From assembly GCA_039566865.1 (NCBI GenBank), contig CM076957.1, positions 11,851,896-11,915,895 on the forward strand: DNA of 64,000 nucleotides. The letters are read 5' to 3'. This DNA comes from Aurelia coerulea. Lineage: Eukaryota; Cnidaria; Scyphozoa; Semaeostomeae; Ulmaridae. The position numbers and the translations under genes were made by a program. Below, piece after piece: positions 50,401-64,000 of the stretch; the stretch's first letter is position 1, and each line of letters begins with the position of its first letter. Under the pieces are notes generated by a model. That model worked only from the letters and a program-made list of their open reading frames with translations. It had not been told where the DNA came from and ran no database searches.

Positions 50401-53400
50401 TCAAAGAAAACAAAATAGAACAACAAAAAGTGTGGATTATTGTACTTTACTAGCTACAATATATATTATAAAGAGTATTGCACTCTTCGTCCTTTAAAAC
50501 TTTGGTTCTGCCAGTAATTTCTTTTAGAGCACTATATTAGTGCTGTAACAGTTATTTTTGGAAACATTACTATAGACATTAGTTTTTTCTTTAGTCTCAT
50601 TTTAGCTTTACTGCATAAACAAACATCGATTAATTAAATGTTCATTTTCTCAAAGAAAAAAGAATACAAACACAAAAAGTGTGGATTAGCTTACTTTAGT
50701 AGCCAAAATATATATTATAAAGAATATTGCACTCATGGTCCTTTAAAACTTTAGTTCTGCCAAAAACTTCTTTATAGCACTTTATTAGTGCTGCAAGCAA
50801 CGATTTTTTGAAACATTACTATAAACATTAGTTTTTTCTTTAGTTTCATTTTAGCTTTACTGCATAAACAAACATCGATTAATTAAATGTTCATTTTCTC
50901 AAAGAAAACAAAATACAAACATAAAAAGTGTGGATTAACGTACTTTAGTAGCCAAAATATATATTATAAAGAATATTGCAATCATGGTCCTTTAAAACTT
51001 TAGTTCTGCCTGTAACTTCTTTATAGCACTTTATTAGTGCTGCAGCAACCAATTTTTGAAACATTACTATAGACATTAGTTTTTTCCTTGGTCTCATTTT
51101 AGCTTTACTGCATAAACAAACATCGATTAATTAAATGTTTATTTTCTCAAAGAAAACAAAATATAACAACAAAAAGTGTTGATTAACGTACTTTAGTAGC
51201 TACAATATATATCATAAAGAGTATTGCACTCTTCGTCCTTTAAAACTTTGGTTCTGCAAGTAATTTCTTTTATAGCACTATATTAGTGCTGTAGCAGCCA
51301 TTCTTGGAAACATTATTATAGACATTAGTTTTTTCTTTCGTCACATTTTAGCTTTACTGCATAAACAAACATCGATTAATTAAATGTTCGTTTTCTCAAA
51401 GAATACAAAATACAAACACAAAAAGTGTGGATTAACTCACTTTAGTAGCTAAAATATATATTATAAAGAATATTGCACTCATGGTCCTTTAAAACTTTAG
51501 TTCTGCCAGTAACTTCTTTATAGCACTTTATTAGTGATACAGCAACAAATTTTTGAAACATTACTTTAAACAATAGTTTTTCTTTCGTTTCATGTTAGCT
51601 TTACTGCATAAACAAAGATCGATTAATTAAATGTTTATTTTCTCAAAGAAAACAAAATATAACAACAAAAAGTGTGGATTAACGTACTTTACTAGCTACA
51701 ATACATATTATAAAGACTATTGCACTTTTCGTCCTTTAAAACTTTAGTTCTGCCAGTAATTTCTTTTAGAGCACTATATTAGTGCTGTAAAAGTTATTTT
51801 TAGAAACATTACTATAGACATAAGTTTTTTCTTTATTTTTACTATAGACATTTTAGCTTTACTGCATAAACAAACATCGATTAATTAAATGTTCATTTTC
51901 TCAAAGAAAACAAAATACAAACATAAAAAGTGTGGATTAACGTACTTTAGTAGCCAAAATATATATTATAAAGAATATTGCAATCATGGTCCTTTAAAAC
52001 TTTAGTTCTGCCTGTAACTTCTTTATAGCACTTTATTAGTGCTGCAGCAACCAATTTTTGAAACATTACTATAGACATTAGTTTTTTCCTTGGTCTCATT
52101 TTAGCTTTACTGCATAAACAAACATCGATTAATTAAATGTTCATTTTCTCAAAGAAAACAAACAATAACAAAAAAAAGTGTTGATTAACGTACTTTAGTA
52201 GCTACAATATAAATTATAAAGAATATTGCACTCTTCGTCCTTTAAAACTTTAGTTCTTCCAGTAATTTCTTTTATAGCACTATATTAATGCTGTAGCAGC
52301 CATTCTTGGAAGCATTACTATAGACATTAGTTTTTTCTTTAGTCTCATTTTAGCTTTACTGCATAAACAAACATCGATTAATTAAATGTTCATTTTCTCA
52401 AAGAAAACAAAATATTACAACGAAAAGTGTATATTAACGTACTTTAGTAGCCAAAATATAAATTATAAAGAGTATTGCACTCATGGTCCTTTAAAACTTT
52501 AGTTCTGCCAGTAACTTTTTTATAGCACTTTATTAGTGCTGCAGCAACCAATTTTTGAAACATTACTATAAACATTAGTTTTTTCCTTAGTCTCATTTTA
52601 GCTTTACTGCATAAACAAACATCGATTAATTAAATGTTCATTTTCTCAAAGAAAACAAAATATAACAACAAAAAGTGTGGATTAACGTACTTTAGTAGCT
52701 ACAATATATATTATAAAGAGTATTGCACTCTTCGTCCTTTAAAACTTTGGTTCTGCCAGTAATTTCTTTTATAGCACTATATTAATGCTGTAGCAGCCAT
52801 TCTTGGAAACATTACTATAGACATTAGTTTTTTCTTTAGTCTCATTTTAGCTTTACTGCATAAACAAACATAGATTAACTAAATGTTCGTTTTCTCAAAG
52901 AATACAAAATACAAACACAAAAAGTGTGGATTAACTCACTTTAGTAGCTAAAATATATATTATAAAGAATATTGCACTCATGGTCCATTAAAACTTTAGT
53001 TCTGCCAGTAACTTCTTTATAGCACTTTATTAGTGATGCAGCAACAAATTTTTGAAACATTACTTTAAACAATAGTTTTTCTTTCGTTTCATTTTAGCTT
53101 TACTGCATAAACAAACATCGATTAATTGAATGTTCATTTTCTCAAGGAAAACAAAATACAAACATAAAAAGTGTGGATTAACGTACTTTAGTAGCTACAA
53201 TATATATCATAAAGAGTATTGCACTCTTCGTCCTTTAAAACTTTGGTTCTGCCAGTAATTTCTTTTATAGCACTATATTAGTGCTGCAGCAACCAATTTT
53301 TGAAACATTACTATAAACATTAGTTTTTTCTTTCGTTTCAATTTAGCTTTACTGCATAAACAAACATCGATTAATTAAATGTTTATTTTCTCAAAGAAAA

Positions 53401-56400
53401 CAATATATAACAACAAAAAGTGTGGATTAACGTACTTTAGTAGCTAAAATATATATTATAAAGAATATTGCACTCATGGTCCTTTAAAACTTTAGTTCTG
53501 CCAGTAACTTCTTTATAGCACTTTATTAGTGATGCAGCAACCAATTTTTGAAACATTACTTTAAACATTAGTTTTTCTTTCGTTTCATATTAGCTTTACT
53601 GCATAAACAAACATCGATTAATTGAATGTTCATTTTCTCAAGGAAAACAAAATACAAACATAAAAAGTGTGGATTAACGTACTTTAGTAGCTACAATATA
53701 TATCATAAAGAGTATTGCACTCTTCGTCCTTTAAAACTTTGGTTCTGCCAGTAATTTCTTTTATAGCACTATATTAGTACTGGAGCAACCAATTTTTGAA
53801 ACATTACTATAAACATTAGTTTTTTCTTTCGTTTCATTTTAGCTTTACTGCATAAACAAACATTGATTAATTAAATGTTTATTTTCTCAAAGAATACAAA
53901 ATACAAACACAAAAAGTGTGGATTAACTCACTTTAGTAGCTAAAATATATATTATAAAGAATATTGCACTCATGGTCCTTTAAAACTTTAGTTCTGCCAG
54001 TAACTTCTTTATAGCACTTTATTAGTGATGCAGCAACAAATTTTTGAAACATTACTTTAAACAATAGTTTTTCTTTCGCTTCATTTTAGCTTTACTGCAT
54101 AAACAAACATCGATTAATTGAATGTTCATTTTCTCAAGGAAAACAAAATACAGACATAAAAAGTGTGAATTAACGTACTTTAGTAGCTACAATATATATC
54201 ATAAAGAGTATTGCACTCTTCGTCCTTTAATTCTTTGGTTCTGCCAGTAATTTCTTTTATAGCACTATATTAGTGCTGCAGCAACCAATTTTTGAAACAT
54301 TACTATAAACATTAGTTTTTTCTTTCGTTTCAATTTAGCTTTACTGCATAAACAAACATCGATTAATTAAATGTTTATTTTCTCAAAGAAAACAATATAT
54401 AACAACAAAAAGTGTGGATTAACGTACTTTAGTAGCTAAAATATATATTATAAAGAATATTGCACTCATGGTCCTTTAAAACTTTAGTTCTGCCAGTAGC
54501 TTCTTTATAGCACTATATTAGTGCTGCAGCAACGATTTTTTGAAACATTACTATATACATTAGTTATTTCTTTAGTTTCATTATAGCTTTACTGCATAAA
54601 CAAACAACGATTAATTAAATGTTCATTTTCTCAAAGAAAACAATATATAACAACAAAAAGTGTGGATTAACGTACTTTAGTAGCCAAAATATATATTATA
54701 AAGAATATTGCAATCATGGTCCTTTAAAACTTTAGTTCTGCCTGTAACTTCTTTATAGCACTTTATTAGTGCTGCAGCAGCCATTCTTGGAAACATTACT
54801 ATGGACATTAGTTTTTTCTTTAGTCTCATTTTTGCTTTACTGCATAAACAAACATCGATTAATTAAATGTTCATTTTCTCAAAGAAAACAAAATACAAAC
54901 ACAAAGAATGTTGATTTACTTACTTTAGTAGCCAAAATGTATAATATAAAGAATATTGCACTCATTTTTCTTTAAAACTTTAGTTCTGCTAGTAACTTCT
55001 TTATAGCACTTTATTAGTGCTGCAGCAACCAATTTTTGAAACATTACCAGAAACATTAGTGTTTTCTTTCGTTTCATTTGAGCTTTACTGCATAAACAAA
55101 CATCGATTAATTGAATGTTTATTTTGTCAAAGAAAACAAAATATTACAACGAAAAGTGTATATCAACGTACTTATGTAGCTACAATATACATTATAAAGA
55201 ATATTGCACTCATGGTCCTTTAAAACTTTAGTTCTGCCAGTAACTTCTTTATAGCACTTTATTAGTGCTGCAGCAACCAATTTTTGAAACATTACTATAA
55301 ATATTAGTTTTTTCTTTAGACTCATTTTAGCTTTACTGCATAAACAAACATCGATTAATTAAATGTTCATTTTCTCAAAGAAAACAAAATATAACAACAA
55401 AAAGTGTGGATTAACGTACTTTAGTAGCTACAATATATATTTTATAGAGTATTGCACTTTTCGTCCTTTAAAACTTTAGTTCTTCCAGTAATTTCTTTTA
55501 TAGCACTATATTAATGCTGTAGCAGCCATTGTTGGAAACATTACTATAAACATTAGTTTTTTCTTTCGTTTCAATTTAGCTTTACTGCATAAACAAACAT
55601 CGATTAATTAAATGTTTATTTTCTCATAGAAAACAATATATAACAACAAAAAGTGTGGATTAACGTACTTTAGTAGCTAAAATATATATTATAAAGAATA
55701 TTGCACTCTTCGTCCTTTAAAACTTTGGTTCTGCCAGTAATTTCTTTTATAGCACTATATTAGTGCTGCAGCAACCAATTTTTGAAACATTACTATAAAC
55801 ATTAGTTTTTTCTTCGCCTCATTTTAGCTTTACTGCATAAACAAACATCGATTAATTAAATGTTCATTTTCTCAAAGAAAACAAAATAAAACAACAAAAA
55901 GTATGGATTAACGTACTTTACTAGCAACAATTTATATTATAAAGAGTATTGCACTCTTCGTCTTTTAAAACTTTGGTTCTGCCAGTAATTTTTTTTATAG
56001 CACTATTTTAGTACTGGAGCAACCAATTTTTGAAACATTACTATAAACATTAGTTTTTTCTTTCGTTTCATTTTAGTTTTACTGCATAAACAAAGATCGA
56101 TTAATTAAAATGTTTATTTTCTCAAAGAAAACAAAATATAACAACAAAAAGTGTGGATTAACGTACTTTACTAGCTACAATATATATTATAAAGACTATT
56201 GCACTCTTCGTCCTTTAAAACTTTAGTTCTGCCAGTAATTTCTTTTAGAGCACTATATTAGTGCTGTAACAGTTATTTTTGGAAACATTACTATAGACAT
56301 TAGTTTTTTCTTTAGTCTCATTTTAGCTTTACTGCATAAACAAACATCGATTAATTAAATGTTCATTTTCTCAAAGAAAACAGAATATAATAAAAAAAAG

Positions 56401-57529
56401 TGTGGATTAACTTACTTTAGTAGCTAAAATATATATTATAAAGAATATTGCACTCTTCGTCCTTTAAAACTTTAGTTCTTCCAGTAATTTCTTTTATAGC
56501 ACTAAATTAATGCTGTAGCAGCCATTCTTGGAAACATTACTATAGACATTAGTTTTTTCTTTTGTCTCATTAGTTTTTTCTTTAGTCTCATTTTAGCTTT
56601 ACTGCATAAACAAACATCGATTAATTAAATGTTCATTTTCTCAAAGAAAACAAAATATAAACAACAAAAAGTGTGGATTAACCTACTTTAGTAGCTAAAA
56701 TATATATTATAAAGAATATTGCAATCATGGTTATTTAAAACTTTAGTTCTGCCAGTAACTTCTTTATAGCACTTTATTATAGCTGCAGCTACGATTTTTT
56801 GAAACATTACTATATACATTAGTTTTTTCTTTCGTTTCATTTTAGCTTTACTGCATAAACAAGCAACGATTAATTGAATGTTTATTTTCTCAAAGAAAAC
56901 AAACAATAACAACAAAAAGTGTTGATTAACGTACTTTAGTAGCTACAATATAAATTATAAAGAATATTGCACTCTTCGTCCTTTAAAACTTTAGTTCTTC
57001 CAGTAATTTCTTTTATAGCACTATATTAAAACTGTAGCAGCCATTCTTGGAAACATTACTATAGACATTAGTTTTGTCTTTAGTCTCATTTTAGCTTTAC
57101 TGCATAAACAAACATCGATTAATTAAATGTTCATTTTCTCAAAGAAAACAAAATATTACAACGAAAAGTGTATATTAACGTACTTTAGTAGCCAAAATAT
57201 ATATTATAAAGAGTATTGCACTCATGGTCCTTTAAAACTTTAGTTCTGCCAGTAACTTTTTTATAGCACTTTATTATTGCTGCAGCAACCAATTTTTGAA
57301 ACATTACTATAAACATTATTTTTTTCTTTCGTTTCATATTAGCTTTACTGCATAAACAAACATCGATTATTAAATGTTTATTTTCTCAAAGAAAACAAAA
57401 TAAAACAACAAAAAGTATGGATTAATGTACTTTACTAGCAACAATTTATATTATAAAGAGTATTGCACTCTTCGTCTTTTAAAACTTTGGTTCTGCCAGT
57501 AATTTCTTTATAGCACGATATTAGTGCTG

Positions 57530-60500
57530 TAGCAGCCATTCTTGGAAACATTACTATAGACATTAGTTTTTCGTTATTTTTACTATAGACATTTTAGCTT
57601 TACTGCATAAACAAACATCGAGTAATTAAATGTTCATTTTCTCAAAGAAAACAAAATACAAACACAAAAAATGTGGATTTACTTACTTTAGTAGCCAAAA
57701 TATATATTATAAAGAATATTGCACTCATGGTCCTTTAAAACTTTAGTTCTGCCAGTAACTTCTTTATAGCACTTTATTAGTGATACAGCAACCAATTTTT
57801 GAAACATTATTATAAACATTAGTTTTTCTTTCGTTTCATTTTAGCTTTACTGCATAAACAAACATCGATTAATTGAATGTTCATTTTCTCAAAGAAAACA
57901 AAATACAAACATAAAAAGTGTGGATTAAAGTACTTTAGTAGCCAAAATATATATTATAAAGAATATTGCAATCATGGTCCTTTAAAACTTTAGTTCTGCC
58001 AGTGACTTCTTTATAGCACTTTATTAGTGTTGCATCAACCAATTTTTGAAACATTACTATAAACATTAGTTTTTTCTTTCGTTTTAATTTAGTTTTACTG
58101 CATAAACAAAGATCGATTAATTAAATGTTTATTTTCTCAAAGAAAACAAAATATAACAACAAAAAGTGTGGATTAACGTACTTTACTAGCTACAATATAT
58201 ATTATAAAGACTATTGCACTCTTCGTCCTTTAAAACTTTAGTTCTGCCAGTAATTTCTTTTAGAGCACTATATTAGTGCTGTAACAGTTATTTTTGGAAA
58301 CATTACTATAGACATTAGTTTTTTCTTTAGTCTCATTTTAGCTTTACTGCATAAACAAACATCGATTAATTAAATGTTCATTTTCTCAAAGAAAACAAAA
58401 TACAAACACAAAAAATGTGGATTTACTTACTTTAGTAGCCAAAATATATATTATAAAGAATATTGCACTCATGGTCCTTTAAAACTTTAGTTCTGCCAGT
58501 AACTTCTTTATAGCACTTTATTAGTGATACAGCAACCAATTTTTGAAACATTATTATAAACATTAGTTTTTCTTTCGTTTCATTTTAGCTTTACTGCATA
58601 AACAAACATCGATTAATTGAATGTTCATTTTCTCAAAGAAAACAAAATACAAACATAAAAAGTGTGGATTAAAGTACTTTAGTAGCCAAAATATATATTA
58701 TAAAGAATATTGCAATCATGGTCCTTTAAAACTTTAGTTCTGCCAGTGACTTCTTTAAAGCACTTTATTAGTGTTGCAGCAACCAATTTTTGAAACATTA
58801 CTATAAACATTAGTTTTTTCTTTCTTTTTAATTTAGTTTTACTGCATAAACAAAGATCGATTAATTAAATGTTTATTTTCTCAAAGAAAACAAAATATAA
58901 CAACAAAAAGTGTGGATTAACGTACTTTACTAGCTACAATATATATTATAAAGACTATTGCACTCTTCGTCCTTTAAAACTTTAGTTCTGCCAGTAATTT
59001 CTTTTAGAGCACTATATTAGTGCTGTAACAGTTATTTTTGGAAACATTACTATAGACATTAGTTTTTTCTTTAGTCTCATTTTAGCTTTACTGCATAAAC
59101 AAACATCCATTAATTAAATCTTCATTTTCTCAAAGAAAACAGAATATAATAAAAAAAAGTGTGGATTAACTTACTTTAGTAGCTAAAATATATATTATAA
59201 AGAATATTGCACTCATTGTCCTTTAAAACTTTAGTTCTGCCAGTGACTTCTTTATAGCACTTTATTAGTGTTGCATCAACCAATTTTTGAAACATTACTA
59301 TAAACATTAGTTTTTTCTTTCTTTTTAATTTAGTTTTACTGCATAAACAAAGATCGATTAATTAAATGTTCATTTTCTCAAAGAAAACAAAATATAAACA
59401 ACAAAAAGTGTGGATTAACTTACTTTAGTAGCTACAATATACATTATAAAGACTATTGCACTCTTCGTCCTTTAAAACTTTAGTTCTGCCAGTAATTTCT
59501 TTTAGAGCACTATATTAGTGCTGTAACAGTTATTTTTGGAAACATTACTATAGACATTAGTTTTTTCTTTAGTCTCATTTTAGCTTTACTGCATAAACAA
59601 ACATCGATTAATTAAATGTTCATTTTCTCAAAGAAAACAAAATACAAACACAAAAAATGTGGATTTACTTACTTTAGTAGCCAAAATATATATTATAAAG
59701 AATATTGCACTCATGGTCCTTTAAAACTTTAGTTCTGCCAGTAAATTCTTTATAGCACTTTATTAGTGATACAGCAACCAATTTTTGAAACATTATTATA
59801 AACATTAGTTTTTCTTTCGTTTCATTTTAGCTTTACTGCATAAACAAACATCGATTAATTGAATGTTCATTTTCTCAAAGAAAACAAAATACAAACATAA
59901 AAAGTGTGGATTAAAGTACTTTAGTAGCCAAAATATATATTATAAAGAATATTGCAATCATGGTCCTTTAAAACTTTAGTTCTGCCAGTGACTTCTTTAA
60001 AGCACTTTATTAGTGTTGCAGCAACCAATTTTTGAAACATTACTATAAACATTAGTTTTTTCTTTCTTTTTAATTTAGTTTTACTGCATAAACAAAGATC
60101 GATTAATTAAATGTTTATTTTCTCAAAGAAAACAAAATATAACAACAAAAAGTGTGGATTAACATACTTTACTAGCTAAAATATATATTATAAAGAGTAT
60201 TGGACTCTTCGTCCTTTAAAACTTTAGTTCTGCCAGTAATTTCTTTTAGAGCTCTATATTAGTGCTGTAACAGTTATTTTTGGAAAGATTACTATAGACA
60301 TTAGTTTTTTCTTTAGTCTCATTTTAGCTTTACTGCATAAACAAACATCCATTAATTAAATCTTCATTTTCTCAAAGAAAACAGAATATAATAAAAAAAA
60401 GTGTGGATTAACTTACTTTAGTAGCTAAAATATATATTATAAAGAATATGGCACTCATGGTCCTTTAAAACTTTAGTTCTGCCAGTAGCTTCTTTATAGC
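57530..60500. repeat. Higher-order repeat with 744 and 1,242 steps
   Basis: The variant TGATACAGCAACCAATTTTT, with ATTATTATAAAC after it, is at 57781, 58525 and 59767. Spacings of 744 and 1,242 are three and five monomers. Companion variants CAAAGATCGATTAAT and AAAGACTATTGCACTC accompany each unit. Confidence 0.82.
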
Positions 60501-61360
60501 ACTATATTAGTGCTGCAGCAACGATTTTTTGAAACATTACTATATACATTAGTTATTTCTTTAGTTTCATTTTAGCTTTACTGCATAAACAAACATCGAT
60601 TAATTATATGTTAATTTTCTCAAAGAAAACAAAATACAAACACAAAAAGTGTGGATTAACTTACTTTAGTAGCCAAAATATATATTATAAAGAATATCGC
60701 ACTCATGGTCCTTTAAAACTGTAGTTCTGCCAATAAATTCTTTATAGCACTTTATTAATGCTGCAGCAACCAATTTTTGAAACATTACTATAAACATTAG
60801 TTTTTTCTTTCGTTTCATTTTAGCTTTACTGCATAAATAAACATCGATTAATTAAATGTTTATTTTCTCAAAGAAAACAAAATATAACAACAAAAAGTGT
60901 GGATTAACGTACTTTAGTAGCTACAATATATATTATAAAGAGTATTGCACTCTTCGTCCTTTAAAACTTTTGTTCTGCCAGTAATTTCTTTTATAGCACT
61001 ATATTAGTGCTGTAGCAGCCATTCTTGGAAACATTACTATAGACATTAGTTTTTTCTTTGGTCTCATTTTAGCTTTACTGCATAAACAAACATCGATTAA
61101 TTAAATGTTCATTTTCTCAAAGAATACAAAATATAACAACAAAAAGTGTATACTAACGTACTTTAGTAGCTACGATATATATTATAAAGAGTATTGCACT
61201 CTTCGTCCTTTAAAACTTTAGTTCTGCCAGTAAATTCTTTTAGAGCACTATATTAGTGCTGTAGCAGCCATTTTTGGAAACATTACTATAGACATTAGTT
61301 TTTTCTTTAGTCTCATTTTAGCTTTACTGCATAAACAAACATCGATTAATAAAATGTTTA

Positions 61361-64000
61361 TTTTCTCAAAGAAAACAAAATATAACAACAAAAAGTGTGG
61401 ATTAACGTACTTTACTAGCTACAATATATATCATAAAGAGTATTGCTCTCTTCGTCCTTTAAAACTTCGGTTCTGCCCATAATTTCTTTTATAGCACTAT
61501 ATTAGTGCTTTAGCAGCCATTCTTGGAAACATTACTATAGACACTAGTTTTTTCTTTAGTCTCATTTTAGCTTTACTGCATAAACAAACATCGATTAATT
61601 AAATGTTTATTTTCTCAAAGAAAACAAAATATAACAACAAAAAATGTGGATTAACTTACTTTAGTAGCCAAAATATATATTATAGAGAATATTGCACTCA
61701 TTGTCCTTTCAAAACTTTAGTTCTGCCAGTAATTTCTTTTAGAGCACTATATTAGTGCTGTAGCAGCCATTTTTGGAAACATTACTATTGACATTAGTTT
61801 TTTCTTTAGTCTCATTTTAGCTTTACTGCATAAACAAACATCGATTAATTAAATGTTCATTTTCTCAAAGAAAACAAAAAACAAACACAAAAAGTGTGGA
61901 TTAACTTACTTTAGTAGCCAAAATATATCTTATAAAGAATATTGCACTCATGGCCCTTTAAAACTTTAGTTCTGCCAGTAGCTTCTTTATAGAACTATAC
62001 TAGTGCATTACTATTACTATTACTATAAACATTAGTTTTTTCTTTGGTCTCATTTTAGCTTTACTGCATAAACAAACATCGATTAATTAAGTGTTTATTT
62101 TCTCAAAGAAAACAAAATATAACAACAAAAAGTGTGGATTAACGTACTTTACTAGCTACAATATATATCATAAAGAGTATTGCTCTCTTCGTCCTTTAAA
62201 ACTTCGGTTCTGCCCATAATTTCTTTTATAGCACTATATTAGTGCTTTAGCACCCATTCTTGGAAACATTAAAATAGACACTAGTTTTTTCTTTAGTCTC
62301 ATTTTAGCTTTACTGCATAAACAAACATCGATTAATTAAATGTTTATTTTCTCAAAGAAAACAAAATATAACAACAAAAATGTGGATTAACTTACTTTAG
62401 TAGCCAAAATATATATTATAAAGAATATTGCACTCATTGTCCTTTCAAAACTTTAGTTCTGCCAGTAATTTCTTTTAGAGCACTATATTAGTGCTGTAGC
62501 AGCCATTTTTGGAAACATTACTATTGACATTAGTTTTTTCTTTAGTCTCATTTTAGCTTTACTGCATAAACAAACATCGATTAATTAAATGTTCATTTTC
62601 TCAAAGAAAACAAAATACAAACACAAAAGGTGAGGATTAACTTACATAAGTAGCCAAAATATATATTATAAAGAATATTGCACTCATGGCCCTTTAAAAC
62701 TTTAGTTCTGCCAGTAGCTTCTTTATAGAACTATACTAGTGCATTACTATTACTATTACTATAAACATTAGTTTTTTCTTTGGTCTCATTTTAGCTTTAC
62801 TGCATAAACAAACATCGATTAATTAAATGTTCATTTTCTCAAAGAAAACAAAAAACAAACACAAAAAGTGTGGATTAACTTACTTTAGTAGCCAAAATAT
62901 ATCTTATAAAGAATATTGCACTCATGGCCCTTTAAAACTTTAGTTCTGCCAGTAGCTTCTTTATAGAACTATACTAGTGCATTACTATTACTATTACTAT
63001 AAACATTAGTTTTTTCTTTGGTCTCATTTTAGCTTTACTGCATAAACAAACATCGATTAATTAAGTGTTTATTTTCTCAAAGAAAACAAAATATAACAAC
63101 AAAAAGTGTGGATTAACGTACTTTACTAGCTACAATATATATCATAAAGAGTATTGCTCTCTTCGTCCTTTAAAACTTCGGTTCTGCCCATAATTTCTTT
63201 TATAGCACTATATTGGTGCTTTAGCACCCATTCTTGGAAACATTAAAATAGACACTAGTTTTTTCTTTAGTCTCATTTTAGCTTTACTGCATAAACAAAC
63301 ATCGATTAATTAAATGTTTATTTTCTCAAAGAAAACAAAATATAACAACAAAAAATGTGGATTAACTTACTTTAGTAGCCAAAATATATATTATAGAGAA
63401 TATTGCACTCATTGTCCTTTCAAAACTTTACTTCTGCCAGTAATTTCTTTTAGAGCACTATATTAGTGCTGTAGCAGCCATTTTTGGAAACATTACTATT
63501 GACATTAGTTTTTTCTTTAGTCTCATTTTAGCTTTACTGCATAAACAAACATCGATTAATTAAATGTTCATTTTCTCAAAGAAAACAAAAAACAAACACA
63601 AAAAGTGTGGATTAACTTACTTTAGTAGCCAAAATATATCTTATAAAGAATATTGCACTCATGGCCCTTTAAAACTTTAGTTCTGCCAGTAGCTTCTTTA
63701 TAGAACTATACTAGTGCATTACTATTACTATTACTATAAACATTAGTTTTTTCTTTGGTCTCATTTTAGCTTTACTGCATAAACAAACATCGATTAATTA
63801 AGTGTTTATTTTCTCAAAGAAAACAAAATATAACAACAAAAAGTGTGGATTAACGTACTTTACTAGCTACAATATATATCATAAAGAGTATTGCTCTCTT
63901 CGTCCTTTAAAACTTCGGTTCTGCCCATAATTTCTTTTATAGCACTATATTAGTGCTTTAGCACCCATTCTTGGAAACATTAAAATAGACACTAGTTTTT
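61361..64000. repeat. Higher-order repeat with 738 and 973 steps and TACTAT expansion
   Basis: The variant TATTGCTCTCTTCG is at 61441, 62179, 63152 and 63889, spacings of 738, 973 and 737. Each unit includes a monomer in which the hairpin has become GAACTATACTAGTGC and is followed by a short TTACTATTACTATTACTA expansion (62007, 62744, 62982 and 63716 regions). The array continues past the window end. Confidence 0.85.

Larger units (their letters stand above)
41117..64000. repeat. 248-bp satellite array, segment 6
   Basis: About 23 kb, roughly 92 monomers, uninterrupted by insertions and running off the window. It contains nested higher-order repeats at 43-47 kb, 57.7-60.5 kb and 61.4-64 kb (listed separately). 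A disturbed monomer near 47700 repeats CTTTAAAACTT (TTCGGTTCGGTTTGTCC). A recurrent variant monomer reads CGTTATTTTTACTATAGAC or CTTTATTTTTACTATAGAC, near 49580, 50330, 51830 and 57570. No gene is seen. Confidence 0.97.

Noticed and set aside
54769..55223. Open frames of about 60-75 codons within satellite monomers, on both strands
   Set aside because: They are one monomer translated from hairpin box to hairpin box, recur with the repeat, appear on both strands, and match no protein family I know.
1..64000. Hammerhead ribozyme or CENP-B box in the satellite
   Set aside because: I found no CTGATGA...GAAA arrangement in the monomer and no match to the CENP-B box consensus.

Overview
The window is almost entirely repetitive DNA from a eukaryotic nuclear genome. 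I see no intact protein-coding gene, rRNA, tRNA or CRISPR array. About 50 kb of the 64 kb is one AT-rich satellite with a monomer of about 248 bp, roughly 200 copies, all in the same orientation. Short open frames inside it are by-products of the repeat. A non-LTR retrotransposon tail, TSD-less mobile elements and a second 162-bp tandem repeat point to an animal, most likely an invertebrate. The sequence alone does not let me name the species.

Layout: satellite 1-5293; a 5'-truncated LINE tail at 5294-5527; satellite to 8958; a second copy of the same LINE tail with the same junctions at 8959-9192, carried by a 3,665-bp higher-order duplication; satellite to 13109; element A at 13110-17327, with a central array of 162-bp repeats; satellite to 23515; element B copy 1 at 23516-28016; satellite to 36897; element B copy 2 at 36898-41116; satellite to the end. 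Within the satellite, runs of 3, 4, 5, 6 and about 15 monomers have been duplicated again as higher-order repeats, which dates events inside the array.

The most interesting system is the element A/B family. Element B occurs at two places in the satellite, at different phases of the monomer. At both sites the satellite continues across the insertion with no more than one base duplicated. Each locus is a head-to-tail tandem of a short unit (about 0.81 kb) and a long unit (3.4-3.7 kb). The two units share both ends but have different centres. At the unit-unit junction the ends form a dyad: 13-bp arms with one mismatch around a smaller hairpin, TTTAC-TCC-GTAAA. The two units inside one locus share diagnostic bases that differ at the other locus, which suggests local homogenisation. 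Element A shares the end motif TTAACGCC, the small hairpin and two internal blocks with element B, but looks circularly permuted at its ends. TSD-less insertion, sub-terminal inverted repeats, a terminal hairpin, head-to-tail tandems, variable cargo and a central array of about 160-bp repeats together fit a non-autonomous Helitron/Helentron-like (HINE, 'pearl'-like) family. That assignment is inference: no Rep/helicase coding sequence is present, and the canonical Helitron TC...CTRR ends are not seen.
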